From positions 1 to 64,000 of the forward strand of contig NZ_JAENWM010000007.1 of the NCBI RefSeq assembly GCF_016650035.1: a stretch of DNA of 64,000 bases, read 5' to 3'. A program made the position numbers and the translations under genes. The notes under the pieces are model-generated. The model was not told the DNA's origin. It was given only the letters and a program-made list of their open reading frames with translations, and did no database searches. The stretch is from Clostridium sp. (GTDB taxonomy: Bacteria > Bacillota > Clostridia > Clostridiales > Clostridiaceae). Shown here piece after piece: positions 1 through 10,551 of the stretch. Within the stretch, counting starts at the first letter, position 1. The number at the start of each line of letters is the position of its first letter.

Positions 1-152
1 GCTTTTTTAAAATAATGTGTAAAAAAGTCTTTTTGTTATGCCTATAATTAATTTGAGTATAATTCGTTATCCAGATACATATTATTATTTCCTAAATGTG
101 GATATTGTTAATTATTGTTTTCCGACTATACTCTATTATATCTATTTACATT

Positions 153-1451
153 TTACCTCTTTTTGCTTAAACCAACAAGTATGCTAACTATTAAAGTTAC
201 CACTACTATTAATAAATAGCAACTAAACCTTTTTGTTCCACTTTCTACAATATCAATTTTAATTTTTTCTATTCTAATTAAATATCCATTTTTAGAATCT
301 AATGCTGTTAAACCATCAAAGAACTTAATACTAGATAAATAAGTACCTTGTTCAAAATTTATTTTTTCTTTAAGTGCACCCAAACTATTCAAACTATATA
401 TACTATTATCGTTCTTTTCATAGAAATATATACAATCTAAGTCTCCTAATATTCCTTTTGTATCAACTGCTAAACTCACTAAACTATCTACTGCTGTATG
501 TTGATAAATCGGTGCTGGTGGATTTGTTGTAGGGTGTTTATCTAAAATAAACGATATGGAACTGTTATTTAATCCTTTAAACTTAGGGGAACTAACTTCA
601 TCCCCACCCGTGTAATCTGGAAAACCATACCATGCATTTTTTTTAATCTGGTATATATAATCACTATCCCCTTTTACAGGCCTTAACCCTCTATCCTCAA
701 TACCTCCCACAGTAACCACTACTTTGCCCTCACTGTTAAAATCTATACCCTTCATATTCCTTATACCCCAAGCAAAATTTGCCTTTGCTCCGGTTTTTAA
801 ATTATAGATTATTATTGACGAATTCCCAGGCACATGTTCCGTAATAATTTGTCCTTTTGTATTCATAGTTTTATATGGAACAAATGCTCCAGTTTTTTCT
901 TTAGTAAAATTAATTCCTTTAACTGTTATTCCCTTTGGCGAAATATCATGATTTATAGGATAATCATCTAGCCACTGGTTATCAGGGCCTACTACCCCAG
1001 AATTTGTTGCCGCACCTATAGTAACAAATATATATTCCCCATAAATCTTAATCAAACTCTTATTATAATCTCCATAATTAGGTATGTCCTTAATTAGTTG
1101 TTTATCTTCTTTAGATATTAAATTATAAGAGTAGACTCCCGTCCCTGATGCATAATATAATATTTTATTGTTATAGTCTAAACTATTTATACTCAGTTTC
1201 TTATCTTCAAATATAGAATATGATTTACCTGCACTATCAATGCACTGTATACTGTCTTTGAAAGCTATATAGTAGTTTCCCTCTTTGTCCACAGTAAAAT
1301 CTACTGCTTCATTTAATCCCTTAAAAAGTATTTGTGACTTTATGCCTCCATCTTTTACTGTAATTTTATGTTCTGTAAAGTTTCCTTTCATTGAAAATAG
1401 TGCAAAAGCCATTGCGGCTAAAATAACTATAAATCCAATGGTCTTTTTCAT
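153..1451 (-). CDS. membrane-anchored glucose/sorbosone dehydrogenase-like beta-propeller protein
   Basis: 432-aa ORF with N-terminal and C-terminal hydrophobic segments; motifs such as WGIRNMKGIDF and NAWYGFPDYTGGDE resemble sorbosone dehydrogenase-type propellers; preceded by GGGGGG RBS. Confidence 0.6.
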   Translation of the reverse strand: MKKTIGFIVILAAMAFALFSMKGNFTEHKITVKDGGIKSQILFKGLNEAVDFTVDKEGNYYIAFKDSIQCIDSAGKSYSIFEDKKLSINSLDYNNKILYYASGTGVYSYNLISKEDKQLIKDIPNYGDYNKSLIKIYGEYIFVTIGAATNSGVVGPDNQWLDDYPINHDISPKGITVKGINFTKEKTGAFVPYKTMNTKGQIITEHVPGNSSIIIYNLKTGAKANFAWGIRNMKGIDFNSEGKVVVTVGGIEDRGLRPVKGDSDYIYQIKKNAWYGFPDYTGGDEVSSPKFKGLNNSSISFILDKHPTTNPPAPIYQHTAVDSLVSLAVDTKGILGDLDCIYFYEKNDNSIYSLNSLGALKEKINFEQGTYLSSIKFFDGLTALDSKNGYLIRIEKIKIDIVESGTKRFSCYLLIVVVTLIVSILVGLSKKR

Positions 1452-1471
1452 ACTTCCCCCCTAAATTATAA

Positions 1472-1509
1472 ATACTCTAATCTATGTATATTTACATAGA
1501 TTAGAGTAT
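1472..1509. terminator. perfect long inverted repeat, possible terminator/attenuator
   Basis: ATACTCTAATCTATGTA-TATT-TACATAGATTAGAGTAT, 17-bp perfect arms between two minus-strand genes. Confidence 0.5.
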
Positions 1510-1527
1510 ATGTATTAATAAAAGTGG

Positions 1528-2085
1528 TTAATTGCTTTTAGCAATTTTTATATGGTCCCTTTCAACTTCTGATAGTGCAGTAAATACTTTTTCAACATTA
1601 AGATTAACTATTTTCTTTAAGTTTTTTTCATAAAACTGCGAAGCATGAATTTCTCTATCTTCTGCCAGTTTCATCAAGCTTTTGTCAGTCTTATGTTTAC
1701 TGTAATCTATATCGATAAGTTTAGGCAATTCTTTGAATCCACCTAGTTTCATGTGCACTATAGCATGCATCCGCTCAATCTTTGAAAGTGCTTCAAAAGT
1801 TTCTTTAACCTCTATACTACGTGCAAGCACAGCTGCTGATTTATAAAAATCCGAATTAAATATTTCAAGTTTCATAGCATGATCAATTATCAATAAAGTA
1901 CTAGGATCTAAACACCCAACAGGACCCTCAAATATTTCTTTGCTTTCGACTTTTATATACTTAGTATTTACACCACAAAATGGACAATATTTAATACATT
2001 CACTTTCGTTATCTTCAAGTAAGCCTTTACTATTTATATTGAAATTATTTATATTTATATCCATCCCACAAATCAAACATTTCAT
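1528..2085 (-). CDS. ferritin-like/rubrerythrin-fold protein with N-terminal Cys-pair zinc-ribbon-like motifs
   Basis: 185-aa ORF; CLICG...CPFCG motifs then helical domain with E/H spacing (EVERDHIKIA). Confidence 0.6.
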   Translation of the reverse strand: MKCLICGMDININNFNINSKGLLEDNESECIKYCPFCGVNTKYIKVESKEIFEGPVGCLDPSTLLIIDHAMKLEIFNSDFYKSAAVLARSIEVKETFEALSKIERMHAIVHMKLGGFKELPKLIDIDYSKHKTDKSLMKLAEDREIHASQFYEKNLKKIVNLNVEKVFTALSEVERDHIKIAKSN

Positions 2086-2300
2086 ATTTCTATTATACCC
2101 CCAGGTTTATTAGGTTAGGACAATCATTAATAAGAACATTTTAACACAAAAACTACCCCTAAGGAGAATTTTTTTATATAATTTATTTATTTTGAAAAAA
2201 TACAAGTTTTATCCGCCTTGTAGAATATAATCCAATCACTTCACATACAAATAATTAATAACTGCTATAGGTCAGTGTCAAGAACAAGGAGGATCCATCC

Positions 2301-3806
2301 ATGATAAAAGATAATTTCTATAGAGATTCAATAATACTCACAGTTTCAAATTTAGTTGGAGGTATACTTAGATTTATGTTTGCGATTCTACTTTCGAAAA
2401 AACTTGGAGCACAAGGTATGGGGCTTTATAGCCTTGTAATGCCTATCTATGATTTATTCATTTGTCTTATCTGTGGTGGAATGGTAACAGCTATTTCAAA
2501 AGAAGCCTCATCTTACTTTGGAATAAACGATTATGGCAATTTAAACAAAACCATACATACTGCCATTGTTTTTGATTTTATTTGGGCTATATTAATAGCT
2601 ATTTCAGTATTCATTTTATCACCTTTTATCAGTACATACATAATAAAAGACCAAAGGACATTATATTCTCTTTTAGTTATTTGCCCTGCTTTAATCTTTG
2701 TTGCACTTTCTTCTATATACAAAGGCTATTTCTATGGTATTTCAAATGTTAAAGTACCTGCAATAATAGATATAGTTGAAAAAACTGTAAGAATGATTAT
2801 ATTAGTTGGAATAATAAATTTCTTTACACTCAGAAATGTGACTTCTACTGTACCCGCTACTTACATCGCCTTATCCATTGGGGAATTTATAAGCTTTATT
2901 CTGTTATATGCCTTCTATAAAAAAAGTAAAAATAAATTCAAGGAGTACACTAAAAGGGCTGAAGGAAGAGCTCAACTCCTATTTAATGTTCTTGTCGTTT
3001 CTCTGCCACTATCCCTTAATGGTTTTTTAACTACCGCAATTTCTGCACTATCCACCTTAATTGTCCCTAGGCGACTAGTTTATGCAGGTCTTGAATATAC
3101 GGAAGTTCTAGCCTTAATCGGTAAATTCTCAGGCATGGCTATGAGCATCGTGTTTTTTCCATTTATTATTGTAATGTCTATGGCAACCATATTAACTCCC
3201 GACATTTCTAAAAGTATTAGTAAAAATGATTATCATGCACTAGAGGAAAGAGTTGCCGAAGTTATAAAAATTTCATTTTTGCTCGGCGCATCCACTCTAA
3301 TAATATGTTTATCTACTGGAGATTCCCTTGGAAAACTATTTTTCGACAGATATGACTTAGGCATCTACATACGTCTTGCTGCATTAAGCGCTCCATTCAT
3401 GTACATGGCTGGTTCAACTTTTGGAATACTAAATGGACTTGGTAAACAAAAAATAATTTTAATAAATTCTCTAATAACTTCTATTTTACAACTTGTGCTT
3501 CTATATATACTCTTAGGCATTTCGGGTATGAGTATTTTAGGATATGGAATAGCTCTCCTTGTAACCTCTATATTAAGCTTTATATTAAATATCATAGCAA
3601 TCAAAAAAAGTTGCTATCTACAGTTTTCAATGACAGAAATTATAATCAATGTTTGTCTTAGTATATTCATATACTTCATACTTAAAATTTTAGATAATAC
3701 TATACCTAATTCTATGTTTATCACTAAAAATATAGTAATCATTGTTACTGGGTTCTCCCTAATATTATTTTCTTTTATTCTTTCAAAAAATAGTAAACAA
3801 GTCTAA
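2301..3806 (+). CDS. polysaccharide biosynthesis/MATE-type flippase, SpoVB family
   Basis: 501-aa polytopic protein; N-terminus KKLGAQGMGLYSLVMPIYDLF typical of SpoVB-like; AGGAGG RBS. Confidence 0.8.
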   Translation: MIKDNFYRDSIILTVSNLVGGILRFMFAILLSKKLGAQGMGLYSLVMPIYDLFICLICGGMVTAISKEASSYFGINDYGNLNKTIHTAIVFDFIWAILIAISVFILSPFISTYIIKDQRTLYSLLVICPALIFVALSSIYKGYFYGISNVKVPAIIDIVEKTVRMIILVGIINFFTLRNVTSTVPATYIALSIGEFISFILLYAFYKKSKNKFKEYTKRAEGRAQLLFNVLVVSLPLSLNGFLTTAISALSTLIVPRRLVYAGLEYTEVLALIGKFSGMAMSIVFFPFIIVMSMATILTPDISKSISKNDYHALEERVAEVIKISFLLGASTLIICLSTGDSLGKLFFDRYDLGIYIRLAALSAPFMYMAGSTFGILNGLGKQKIILINSLITSILQLVLLYILLGISGMSILGYGIALLVTSILSFILNIIAIKKSCYLQFSMTEIIINVCLSIFIYFILKILDNTIPNSMFITKNIVIIVTGFSLILFSFILSKNSKQV

Positions 3807-3840
3807 TGCTCCCAAAAGCCTTGGACTTGTTTCTTTTACT
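3796..3840 (+). terminator. rho-independent-like hairpin
   Basis: AAACAAGTC ... GACTTGTTT followed by CTTTT. Confidence 0.5.
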
Positions 3841-3856
3841 AATCACATTTAATTTT

Positions 3857-5485
3857 TCATCTAATTCTTTTTAAAATAGATACAGGTATGAGTTTCGTAA
3901 TCTTACGTGGTAAACCTTCCAAATCTTCTTTAGTTATTCCACCTATAAGCACTAATACGAAGAAATAAGTTAATATAGCTAAAATCATAGAACTTGCTAT
4001 TGCCATAGCATTAGCAAAAAAACCTTCCTTTATAAAACTAAATACAAAATTAAAGTTAATATATATGAGTTTTACAACTATTGCCATAATACCTGATGCT
4101 ATTATGGGTTTAATGGCATGATTAGGCAGATTAATTTTAACCCTTAGTGTTTTGTTCATAGCACTATTGTTAAATATCAAAAGTATCGCAAAACTTACAC
4201 CACTAGCCATAACAGCTCCTAATACGTTAAATCTTGGAATGGCTACAAAAATATAATTAACAATTATTTTTCCCATTAACCCAAACACTGCATAAACGGT
4301 AACTAAATAAAGTTTCCCAAGACCTTGAAGAATTGAAGTTTGAATACTAACCACAGCCATAAGTATTATTACTCCTGACCCATATATAAGTAATCTTGTT
4401 ACATCAGAATCAAAGTGTAGTAGTTCTACTATAGGTTTAGCTAAAACTGCTAGTCCAACTGAGGATGGTACTGCCACTAAAAAACATAGCCTAAAAGCAT
4501 AATTAACCTTTCCCTTTACAGCTTTTTTATCCTTTAATGCCATTAAACTAGAAATAGAAGGCAAAATAGTTATTGCGAGTGCTGTAATAATGGCTATAGG
4601 TACATTTATTAATGTGGTATATTTAGTTAATACACCCCATAAAATTGTAACTTGACTTTTAGACATTCCAGAATCTATCATTCTAGATTTAACTAACCAT
4701 AAATCAATAAATAACCCCGCTTGCTGTATTCCTAAACATATTGTCATTGGAACGGCATAACTTAAAAGCCTTTTTATTATTTTTTTAGTGGTGAGTCTTT
4801 TTATATTTAATTTGTTATATCCTTTAGGAACTCTAAAAACTTTATTCTTTTTATAGGAATTAATCATATATATTACGGCAACTAACGCTCCAATAGTTGT
4901 ACCAATGGTTCCGCCTGCTGCACCTTGTGCCATTCCATATTTTATAAAATACGCTGCAAAAGCTAAGCTAAATATGGTATTTGCAATTTGTTCCAATACC
5001 TGCGATACAGCAGTAGGAGTCATATTTCCTCTTCCTTGGAAATACCCTCTATAAGCTGATAATATAGATGATATTAAAATAGTTGGAGCTAAGGCCATTA
5101 TTGCTAGCTTTGCATTGGCACTTTTAGTTATTATTGATAGGGGTCCTGCAAAAAGAAGCAATAACAAGGACATAACCAGTCCCAATATAAAAAGTAAAAA
5201 TCTAGCTATTTTAAACGTTCTTACTGCATCTTTGTAATTTTCTACAGCTATAAGTTCTGATATCATTTTAGAAATAGCAACTGGAATACCCGCATTTGTT
5301 AAAATATATACATACACAAATATAGGGTATGCAGATGCATATATACCATAGCCATCAGTTCCTAATATGTTATTTAAAAAAGGTACATAGAGTAAAGATA
5401 AAAGCTTAACCATAAAACTTGCTACAGATAATATGGCAAAGCCTTTTGAGGTAGACTGTTTATTTAAATTCACTTTTTCGCTCAT
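3857..5485 (-). CDS. SpoVB/MurJ-like oligosaccharide flippase
   Basis: 542-aa polytopic protein; LNNILGTDGYGIYASAYPIFVYVYILTNAGIPVAISKMISE motif. Confidence 0.8.
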   Translation of the reverse strand: MSEKVNLNKQSTSKGFAILSVASFMVKLLSLLYVPFLNNILGTDGYGIYASAYPIFVYVYILTNAGIPVAISKMISELIAVENYKDAVRTFKIARFLLFILGLVMSLLLLLFAGPLSIITKSANAKLAIMALAPTILISSILSAYRGYFQGRGNMTPTAVSQVLEQIANTIFSLAFAAYFIKYGMAQGAAGGTIGTTIGALVAVIYMINSYKKNKVFRVPKGYNKLNIKRLTTKKIIKRLLSYAVPMTICLGIQQAGLFIDLWLVKSRMIDSGMSKSQVTILWGVLTKYTTLINVPIAIITALAITILPSISSLMALKDKKAVKGKVNYAFRLCFLVAVPSSVGLAVLAKPIVELLHFDSDVTRLLIYGSGVIILMAVVSIQTSILQGLGKLYLVTVYAVFGLMGKIIVNYIFVAIPRFNVLGAVMASGVSFAILLIFNNSAMNKTLRVKINLPNHAIKPIIASGIMAIVVKLIYINFNFVFSFIKEGFFANAMAIASSMILAILTYFFVLVLIGGITKEDLEGLPRKITKLIPVSILKRIR

Positions 5486-5519
5486 TAAATCATCACCTTC
5501 GGTGCTTTAAAACCACCCT

Positions 5520-6473
5520 CTAAAATTTAAATACATCCTTTTTAATCTTTTTAAGTACTGGAGGTAAACTTTCCGCAATGGTTTTGTTTTCCATATAAGC
5601 TAGTTCCTCTGGGCAATTCTTAAATATTGTCTTATATGCATATAAAAATTGATAATCTAAACCATATTTGTTTTGGAAGAAACTATTCATCTTTTTCTCA
5701 CCATATTTTGGATCACCAACAATAGGGTTTCCTAAATGGCTTAAATGAGCACGTAGCTGATGGCTTCTACCTGTTATAAGATTAATATCTACTAGTGAGA
5801 ATGTACCACAACTTTCTATATTTTTAACTTCCATGGCTATTCTTTTTGTATTAGGCATCTTTGTGTCGAATACCTCTGAGATGTTTGCATCCTCGTCTTT
5901 GCGTATATACCCTTCATAAACACCGTCTTTTATTCTGTTTCTTACTAGTGCCATGTAATATTTCTCAACACTTCTTTCTCTTACCATTTCATTTAAAAGT
6001 TTAAGAGAGTTAAAGTTTTTACCAAACATAACTATACCTGAAGTATTTCTGTCTAGCCTATTACAAGGTGCTGGTGTAAAGGTTATTTCATTTTCAGGCC
6101 TATAGTCTCCCTTGTCAAACAAATAAGAAAGAACATAATCCACTAAAGTAGCTTCTCCACCCTTTTTGTCAGAATGAACTAAAACTCCCGGCCATTTTTC
6201 CACCATTAATATATTAGCATCCTCAAATGTTATTTTTAGATTATTATCAATTCTAATAAACTCTTCTTTTTTAAACTCACTGGTAATATATTTTGTTTCA
6301 ACTATATCACCTTGTACTAAAGAATGTTTTTCCTTGATTTTATTACCATTAACCCTAATATCACCTTTTCTAAAAGCCTTATATATTTTACTTAGTGGTA
6401 CATCACCTAGTACTTTTCTCATGAATTTATCTGTTCTTTGTCCTGCTTCATTTGCTCCGATCTCTATCCTCAT
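5520..6473 (-). CDS. RluA-family pseudouridine synthase
   Basis: 317 aa; S4-like N-terminus, catalytic NRLDRNTSG, and TGRSHQLRAHLSHLGNPIVGDPKYG. Confidence 0.93.
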   Translation of the reverse strand: MRIEIGANEAGQRTDKFMRKVLGDVPLSKIYKAFRKGDIRVNGNKIKEKHSLVQGDIVETKYITSEFKKEEFIRIDNNLKITFEDANILMVEKWPGVLVHSDKKGGEATLVDYVLSYLFDKGDYRPENEITFTPAPCNRLDRNTSGIVMFGKNFNSLKLLNEMVRERSVEKYYMALVRNRIKDGVYEGYIRKDEDANISEVFDTKMPNTKRIAMEVKNIESCGTFSLVDINLITGRSHQLRAHLSHLGNPIVGDPKYGEKKMNSFFQNKYGLDYQFLYAYKTIFKNCPEELAYMENKTIAESLPPVLKKIKKDVFKF

Positions 6474-6595
6474 ATGTTTCCTCCTATGTTTCTATATATA
6501 ATGACGTATTCCGCTTATAATCCAATCTATTTTATAATAAATTACCTTACACTTTTCAAAAAATCACATCAAGCTTCAATTATATACTAATTTCG

Positions 6596-7768
6596 TTACA
6601 AATCCAATAGGAATTCATAAGCTAACTTGCATTGCATAGCTACTCCTATGGATAAACAGCTCTCATCTATATCAAATAAAGTTCCATGAGCAGGATGAAC
6701 TATACCTTTTTCTACATTTCCACTTCCTAAAAAATAAAATAACGACGGCCTTTCCAAAGAAAAATAAGAAAAACTTTCTCCTCCCATAGTAGGATGATCT
6801 AATTTATAAACATTATCCGCTCCTATGACTTCACTTGCCAAAGTTTCAAACATTCCTGCCAGCTTATCATTATTATAAAGACAAGGATAGCTTTCCACAA
6901 TATTAATTTCACATTTTCCTCTCATAGATGTAACTATGCCTTCTACTACCTGAATTAATCTAGTCTTTATATACTCCCTATTCTCACTGCTGGTAGTTCT
7001 GATAATTCCAGATATTATAACTTCTTCCGGTATAATATTTTCAGCTGTGCCTCCATGAATGGATCCTATAGTCAGTACTGCAGGATCTGTAGGCGAAATT
7101 TCCCTGCTTATAATATTTTGAAGGGAAGTAATAACACTACTAGCAATTACAATAGGATCAATAGTCATATGTGGACTTGCACCATGTCCTCCCTTACCTA
7201 TTATTTTTATTGTAAATGGATTCGATGCTGCATAGGCTACCCCTCTTTTTAAACCAACTGTTCCTGCTTCTAACCACTCTTCTACATGGAGCCCAAAAAC
7301 AGCATCCACCTTAGGCTCTTCAAGCACTCCCTCTTTAATCATAACCCTTGAGCCACCAGTAGTTTCTTCAGCTGGTTCAAAAAAAAGTTTAATATTACCT
7401 GGGATTTTCTCTTTCATACTATTTAATATTTTGGCCGCACCTAGAAGTATAGTTGTATGAGCGTCATGTCCACAAGCATGCATTTTACCTTTAACTGTAG
7501 AGGAATAATCGCATATCTTCTTATCGTCTAATGGAAGTGCATCCATATCTGCTCTTAAAGCAACAGTCTTTTCGCCCTTACCACGAATAATAGCACAAAT
7601 TCCCGTTCCTGCTACCTCATAATATTCAATGCCTTCCGCTGCTAAAAAGTCTTTTACCTTTTGGGAAGTTCTAAATAAATCAAAGCCTAGTTCTGGATTC
7701 TTATGAAGGTCCCGTCTTATATCTACTAATTGACTATGAATATTTTCTGCCATCTCTAAAAAATTCAC
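6596..7768 (-). CDS. M20-family metal-dependent amidohydrolase
   Basis: RADMDALPL, HACGHDAHTT, GLHVEEW, GGHGASPH motifs; likely GTG start at 7768 after GGAGAGG (ORF track start 7786). Confidence 0.92.
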   Translation of the reverse strand: MNFLEMAENIHSQLVDIRRDLHKNPELGFDLFRTSQKVKDFLAAEGIEYYEVAGTGICAIIRGKGEKTVALRADMDALPLDDKKICDYSSTVKGKMHACGHDAHTTILLGAAKILNSMKEKIPGNIKLFFEPAEETTGGSRVMIKEGVLEEPKVDAVFGLHVEEWLEAGTVGLKRGVAYAASNPFTIKIIGKGGHGASPHMTIDPIVIASSVITSLQNIISREISPTDPAVLTIGSIHGGTAENIIPEEVIISGIIRTTSSENREYIKTRLIQVVEGIVTSMRGKCEINIVESYPCLYNNDKLAGMFETLASEVIGADNVYKLDHPTMGGESFSYFSLERPSLFYFLGSGNVEKGIVHPAHGTLFDIDESCLSIGVAMQCKLAYEFLLDL

Positions 7769-7811
7769 GTTTACACACCTCTCCACTTATTAATATCCTA
7801 AAAAACTATTA

Positions 7812-9821
7812 CTAGTTATCCCAATATATTCGGATTATATCTCCACTATTTAGTGGCTGATAATAACTAGCTTTACTATCATTTAGCGTCAGTATTAGAT
7901 TTCCATTTGATTTAGACAAATCAAAGTCTACATAATCAAATATGTCCACAAAAATATATTTTTCCTTATTTTTAAGAGTTATGATTTTTTTATTAACCTC
8001 CACTACAAGCTCTTTTAATCCTACATCTGATTTATTATGTGCATCTTTAACCTGAACATATTCATTAGTATTTTCCTTTTTTAAAGTTACACTATATATT
8101 CTATCTCCTTCTTTAATAACGTAATCCTTCTGCAGTTCTTTATTATTCATCATAAAAGTTAGAGTACTTTCTTTATTTCCATAATATTTTATATATTCCT
8201 GAATTGTAACTGGGAATTCTATATTTATATCATCATTTTCTTTAATTAGTGAATTTATAAGAGCTCTTTTTCCATTTATGAATGTTACAGGCTCCATATT
8301 TCTTATTTTATCATCAAAATAAAAACTCACAGCTTGAATGTTCTTTACAAAATCAGTAATCTTAGGTTCAGCTTTTTTTCCATCGATGCTGAAAGAAACA
8401 TCGATAATGTCCCCCTCTACAACTTCGGAATCAATATTTGCGATGGAGCTATTTATCTTTATTTCCGCCCCTTTAGCTAAGCTACCAAAGGACACTCGTT
8501 TTATACCATCAACTGTAAATCTAATATTCTTACCGTTCTTACCAATTAATATCTTAGGATTTATACCTTCTTGCACCATTACGTCCATAACAGTATGTTT
8601 ATGTGCATTAAATAGGCTTATAATTTTATCATTTATTGTGACATCAACAAAATCATTTCCTAATCTCTTTACTGATATAAGTGCTATACCTAAAACTGTA
8701 ACCCCAATGCTTCCAAGACTAGCATCACATATACATTCAACTACTGCGTCTCGTCCCTTAATAGCAACCCTTTGTAGTGGCAGATTTAATATTTTAGCAA
8801 TGTTCTCTCTAATAAAAGGAGTATGTGCTCCCCCTCCTACTAGAAATACAGCATTAGGAGATTTCCCTCCATTTAATTCAATTATCTTATTCCCAACTTG
8901 TTCTGCAATCTTCATAACTATAGGGTTAATTATTTTCAATACTTCCTCAGGCTCTATTTCATTTTCAAGACCTAACACATCTATAAATACAATTTTTTCT
9001 TTTCCACTGCACTGCTTTTTAATACTCTCCGCGGCATTAAAATCAACTAAATATGATTGTGCTACTACTTCAGTTACTTCGTCCCCAGCCATTGGTACCA
9101 TACCATATGCACTTATACTGTCTTTACTACTAATAGCAATATCCGCAGTGCCTGCACCAATATCAACTAATGCTAAATTTAGAAGTCGTAAATTCTGTGG
9201 TACTGCAGCTTCCATAGCTGCTATTGGTTCTAAAGTTAAGCTTACAACGGAAAGCTCCGCCTTACTCATAACAGCATAAAGGCTATCAACAACTGAGCGT
9301 GGAAGGAATGTAGCAATTATATCAACCGCAATATTTTCTCCTTTGTGAGCATTCAGATTTGAAATTACATAACCATTTAAATAGTAATTTTTAACACTGT
9401 AGCCTACACAATAAAGCTTACCTTGTGTAGATTTAACAACTTCATCCTCTGCCATTTTAACCGCGGTAATCTCCAAACTTCTAATAGCTTCTCTATTAAT
9501 TTCCTTATCTCCATCTATTTCTATTTCAGCCTTTGTTGTAGTTGTTCTTAAAAACCTTCCCGCAGCAGCAATAGCTACTTTAGTTAAGGAAATATTTAAG
9601 TTACTCTCCAATTCATTTTTTACCTTTTTCACTCCACTAGCTACGGAGTCAATATCATGAATTTGACCATCAATCATAGCCCTATCCTCATGTTCTATAT
9701 AACTTTCGGAAAGAACCTTAAATTTCTTCTCTGATATTACTCCAACTGTCCCTATAATGGACCTTGTTCCTATATCTAAAGCAAATATTAGTCCCTCTTT
9801 ATTAACATTTGTGATATCCAT
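7812..9821 (-). CDS. FtsA-like actin-fold protein with long C-terminal extension
   Basis: 669 aa; FALDIGTRSI, ALVDIGAGTADIAI, VFLVGGGAHTPF actin/FtsA signatures; about 270 aa beyond the ATPase core. Confidence 0.8.
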   Translation of the reverse strand: MDITNVNKEGLIFALDIGTRSIIGTVGVISEKKFKVLSESYIEHEDRAMIDGQIHDIDSVASGVKKVKNELESNLNISLTKVAIAAAGRFLRTTTTKAEIEIDGDKEINREAIRSLEITAVKMAEDEVVKSTQGKLYCVGYSVKNYYLNGYVISNLNAHKGENIAVDIIATFLPRSVVDSLYAVMSKAELSVVSLTLEPIAAMEAAVPQNLRLLNLALVDIGAGTADIAISSKDSISAYGMVPMAGDEVTEVVAQSYLVDFNAAESIKKQCSGKEKIVFIDVLGLENEIEPEEVLKIINPIVMKIAEQVGNKIIELNGGKSPNAVFLVGGGAHTPFIRENIAKILNLPLQRVAIKGRDAVVECICDASLGSIGVTVLGIALISVKRLGNDFVDVTINDKIISLFNAHKHTVMDVMVQEGINPKILIGKNGKNIRFTVDGIKRVSFGSLAKGAEIKINSSIANIDSEVVEGDIIDVSFSIDGKKAEPKITDFVKNIQAVSFYFDDKIRNMEPVTFINGKRALINSLIKENDDINIEFPVTIQEYIKYYGNKESTLTFMMNNKELQKDYVIKEGDRIYSVTLKKENTNEYVQVKDAHNKSDVGLKELVVEVNKKIITLKNKEKYIFVDIFDYVDFDLSKSNGNLILTLNDSKASYYQPLNSGDIIRIYWDN

Positions 9822-9844
9822 TTTTATACCTCTTCCTCACAAAA

Positions 9845-9879
9845 TACTAAGCTCATATTAATAAAATATGAGCTTAGTA
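9845..9879 (-). terminator. perfect 15-bp hairpin followed by TTTT on the minus strand
   Basis: TACTAAGCTCATATT-AATAA-AATATGAGCTTAGTA; lies between 9916-10215(-) and the FtsA-like gene. Confidence 0.65.
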
Positions 9880-9915
9880 AAATTATATAACATTATATTG
9901 CAATATTCAACAAAA

Positions 9916-10215
9916 CTACTGCATTAACTTAATTACTCCAGAATTTTCTGATATATAAGGCAATTGTTTTACAATAGTGTAAATGTATTTTGGTTTTGAT
10001 TTCTCATCTTTTAAAACCTGTTCTAAGGATAATTCATTATAATACAGTAACTTACACCAAAAATCCACAAAATCATCTCTTGTAATAAAAATTACATCAT
10101 CTCGCTCTTTAACTGTAAATCCACAATTGAACTTTTCTAAAATTTTTATATCTGAGTAATCCTCCCTGGATAAAATCGATCGCACATCTTCCCACATTTT
10201 CTTAAAGGCAACCAT
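9916..10215 (-). CDS. conserved hypothetical protein, 99 aa
   Basis: ORF with AGGAGG-type RBS just upstream. Confidence 0.6.
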   Translation of the reverse strand: MVAFKKMWEDVRSILSREDYSDIKILEKFNCGFTVKERDDVIFITRDDFVDFWCKLLYYNELSLEQVLKDEKSKPKYIYTIVKQLPYISENSGVIKLMQ

Positions 10216-10363
10216 TGAAACTCCTCCTTAACTAACAATTTCCTCTATAGTATATCTGATTTTCACCCATTGTCAAATATTGCTGTCTATTACATTATAT
10301 GTTTCTTTTTTTACTTTATAACCTGAATTACTAAATAAAAAAAATTTATTTAAACTCTTGATA

Positions 10364-10507
10364 TTATTTATGTTTTCCTTTTTTCTTCTTTTTAAGATTT
10401 CCTTTTCTACCAATAGATTCAGTAGGCTTATCCTTTGATGTTGCTTTGATACCTTTAGCCTTTTCTATAGCAATATTAATAGAGTTTTTCCCTTTTGGAA
10501 GTGCCAC
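10364..10507 (-). CDS. small lysine-rich protein, 47 aa (MALPKGKNSINIAIEKAKGIKATSKDKPTESIGRKGNLKKKKKGKHK)
   Basis: GTG start 7 nt after AAGGAGGG RBS, clean stop; not in the supplied ORF track (below its apparent length cut-off). Confidence 0.7.
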   Translation of the reverse strand: MALPKGKNSINIAIEKAKGIKATSKDKPTESIGRKGNLKKKKKGKHK

Positions 10508-10551
10508 AATAAATCCCTCCTTATATTAGAAACTCTTATATTCTTAAATTT

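Noticed and set aside
8338-9279. 313-aa ORF on + strand
   Set aside because: Antisense to the FtsA-like gene; composition is a mirror of the minus-strand coding frame, no RBS or family motif
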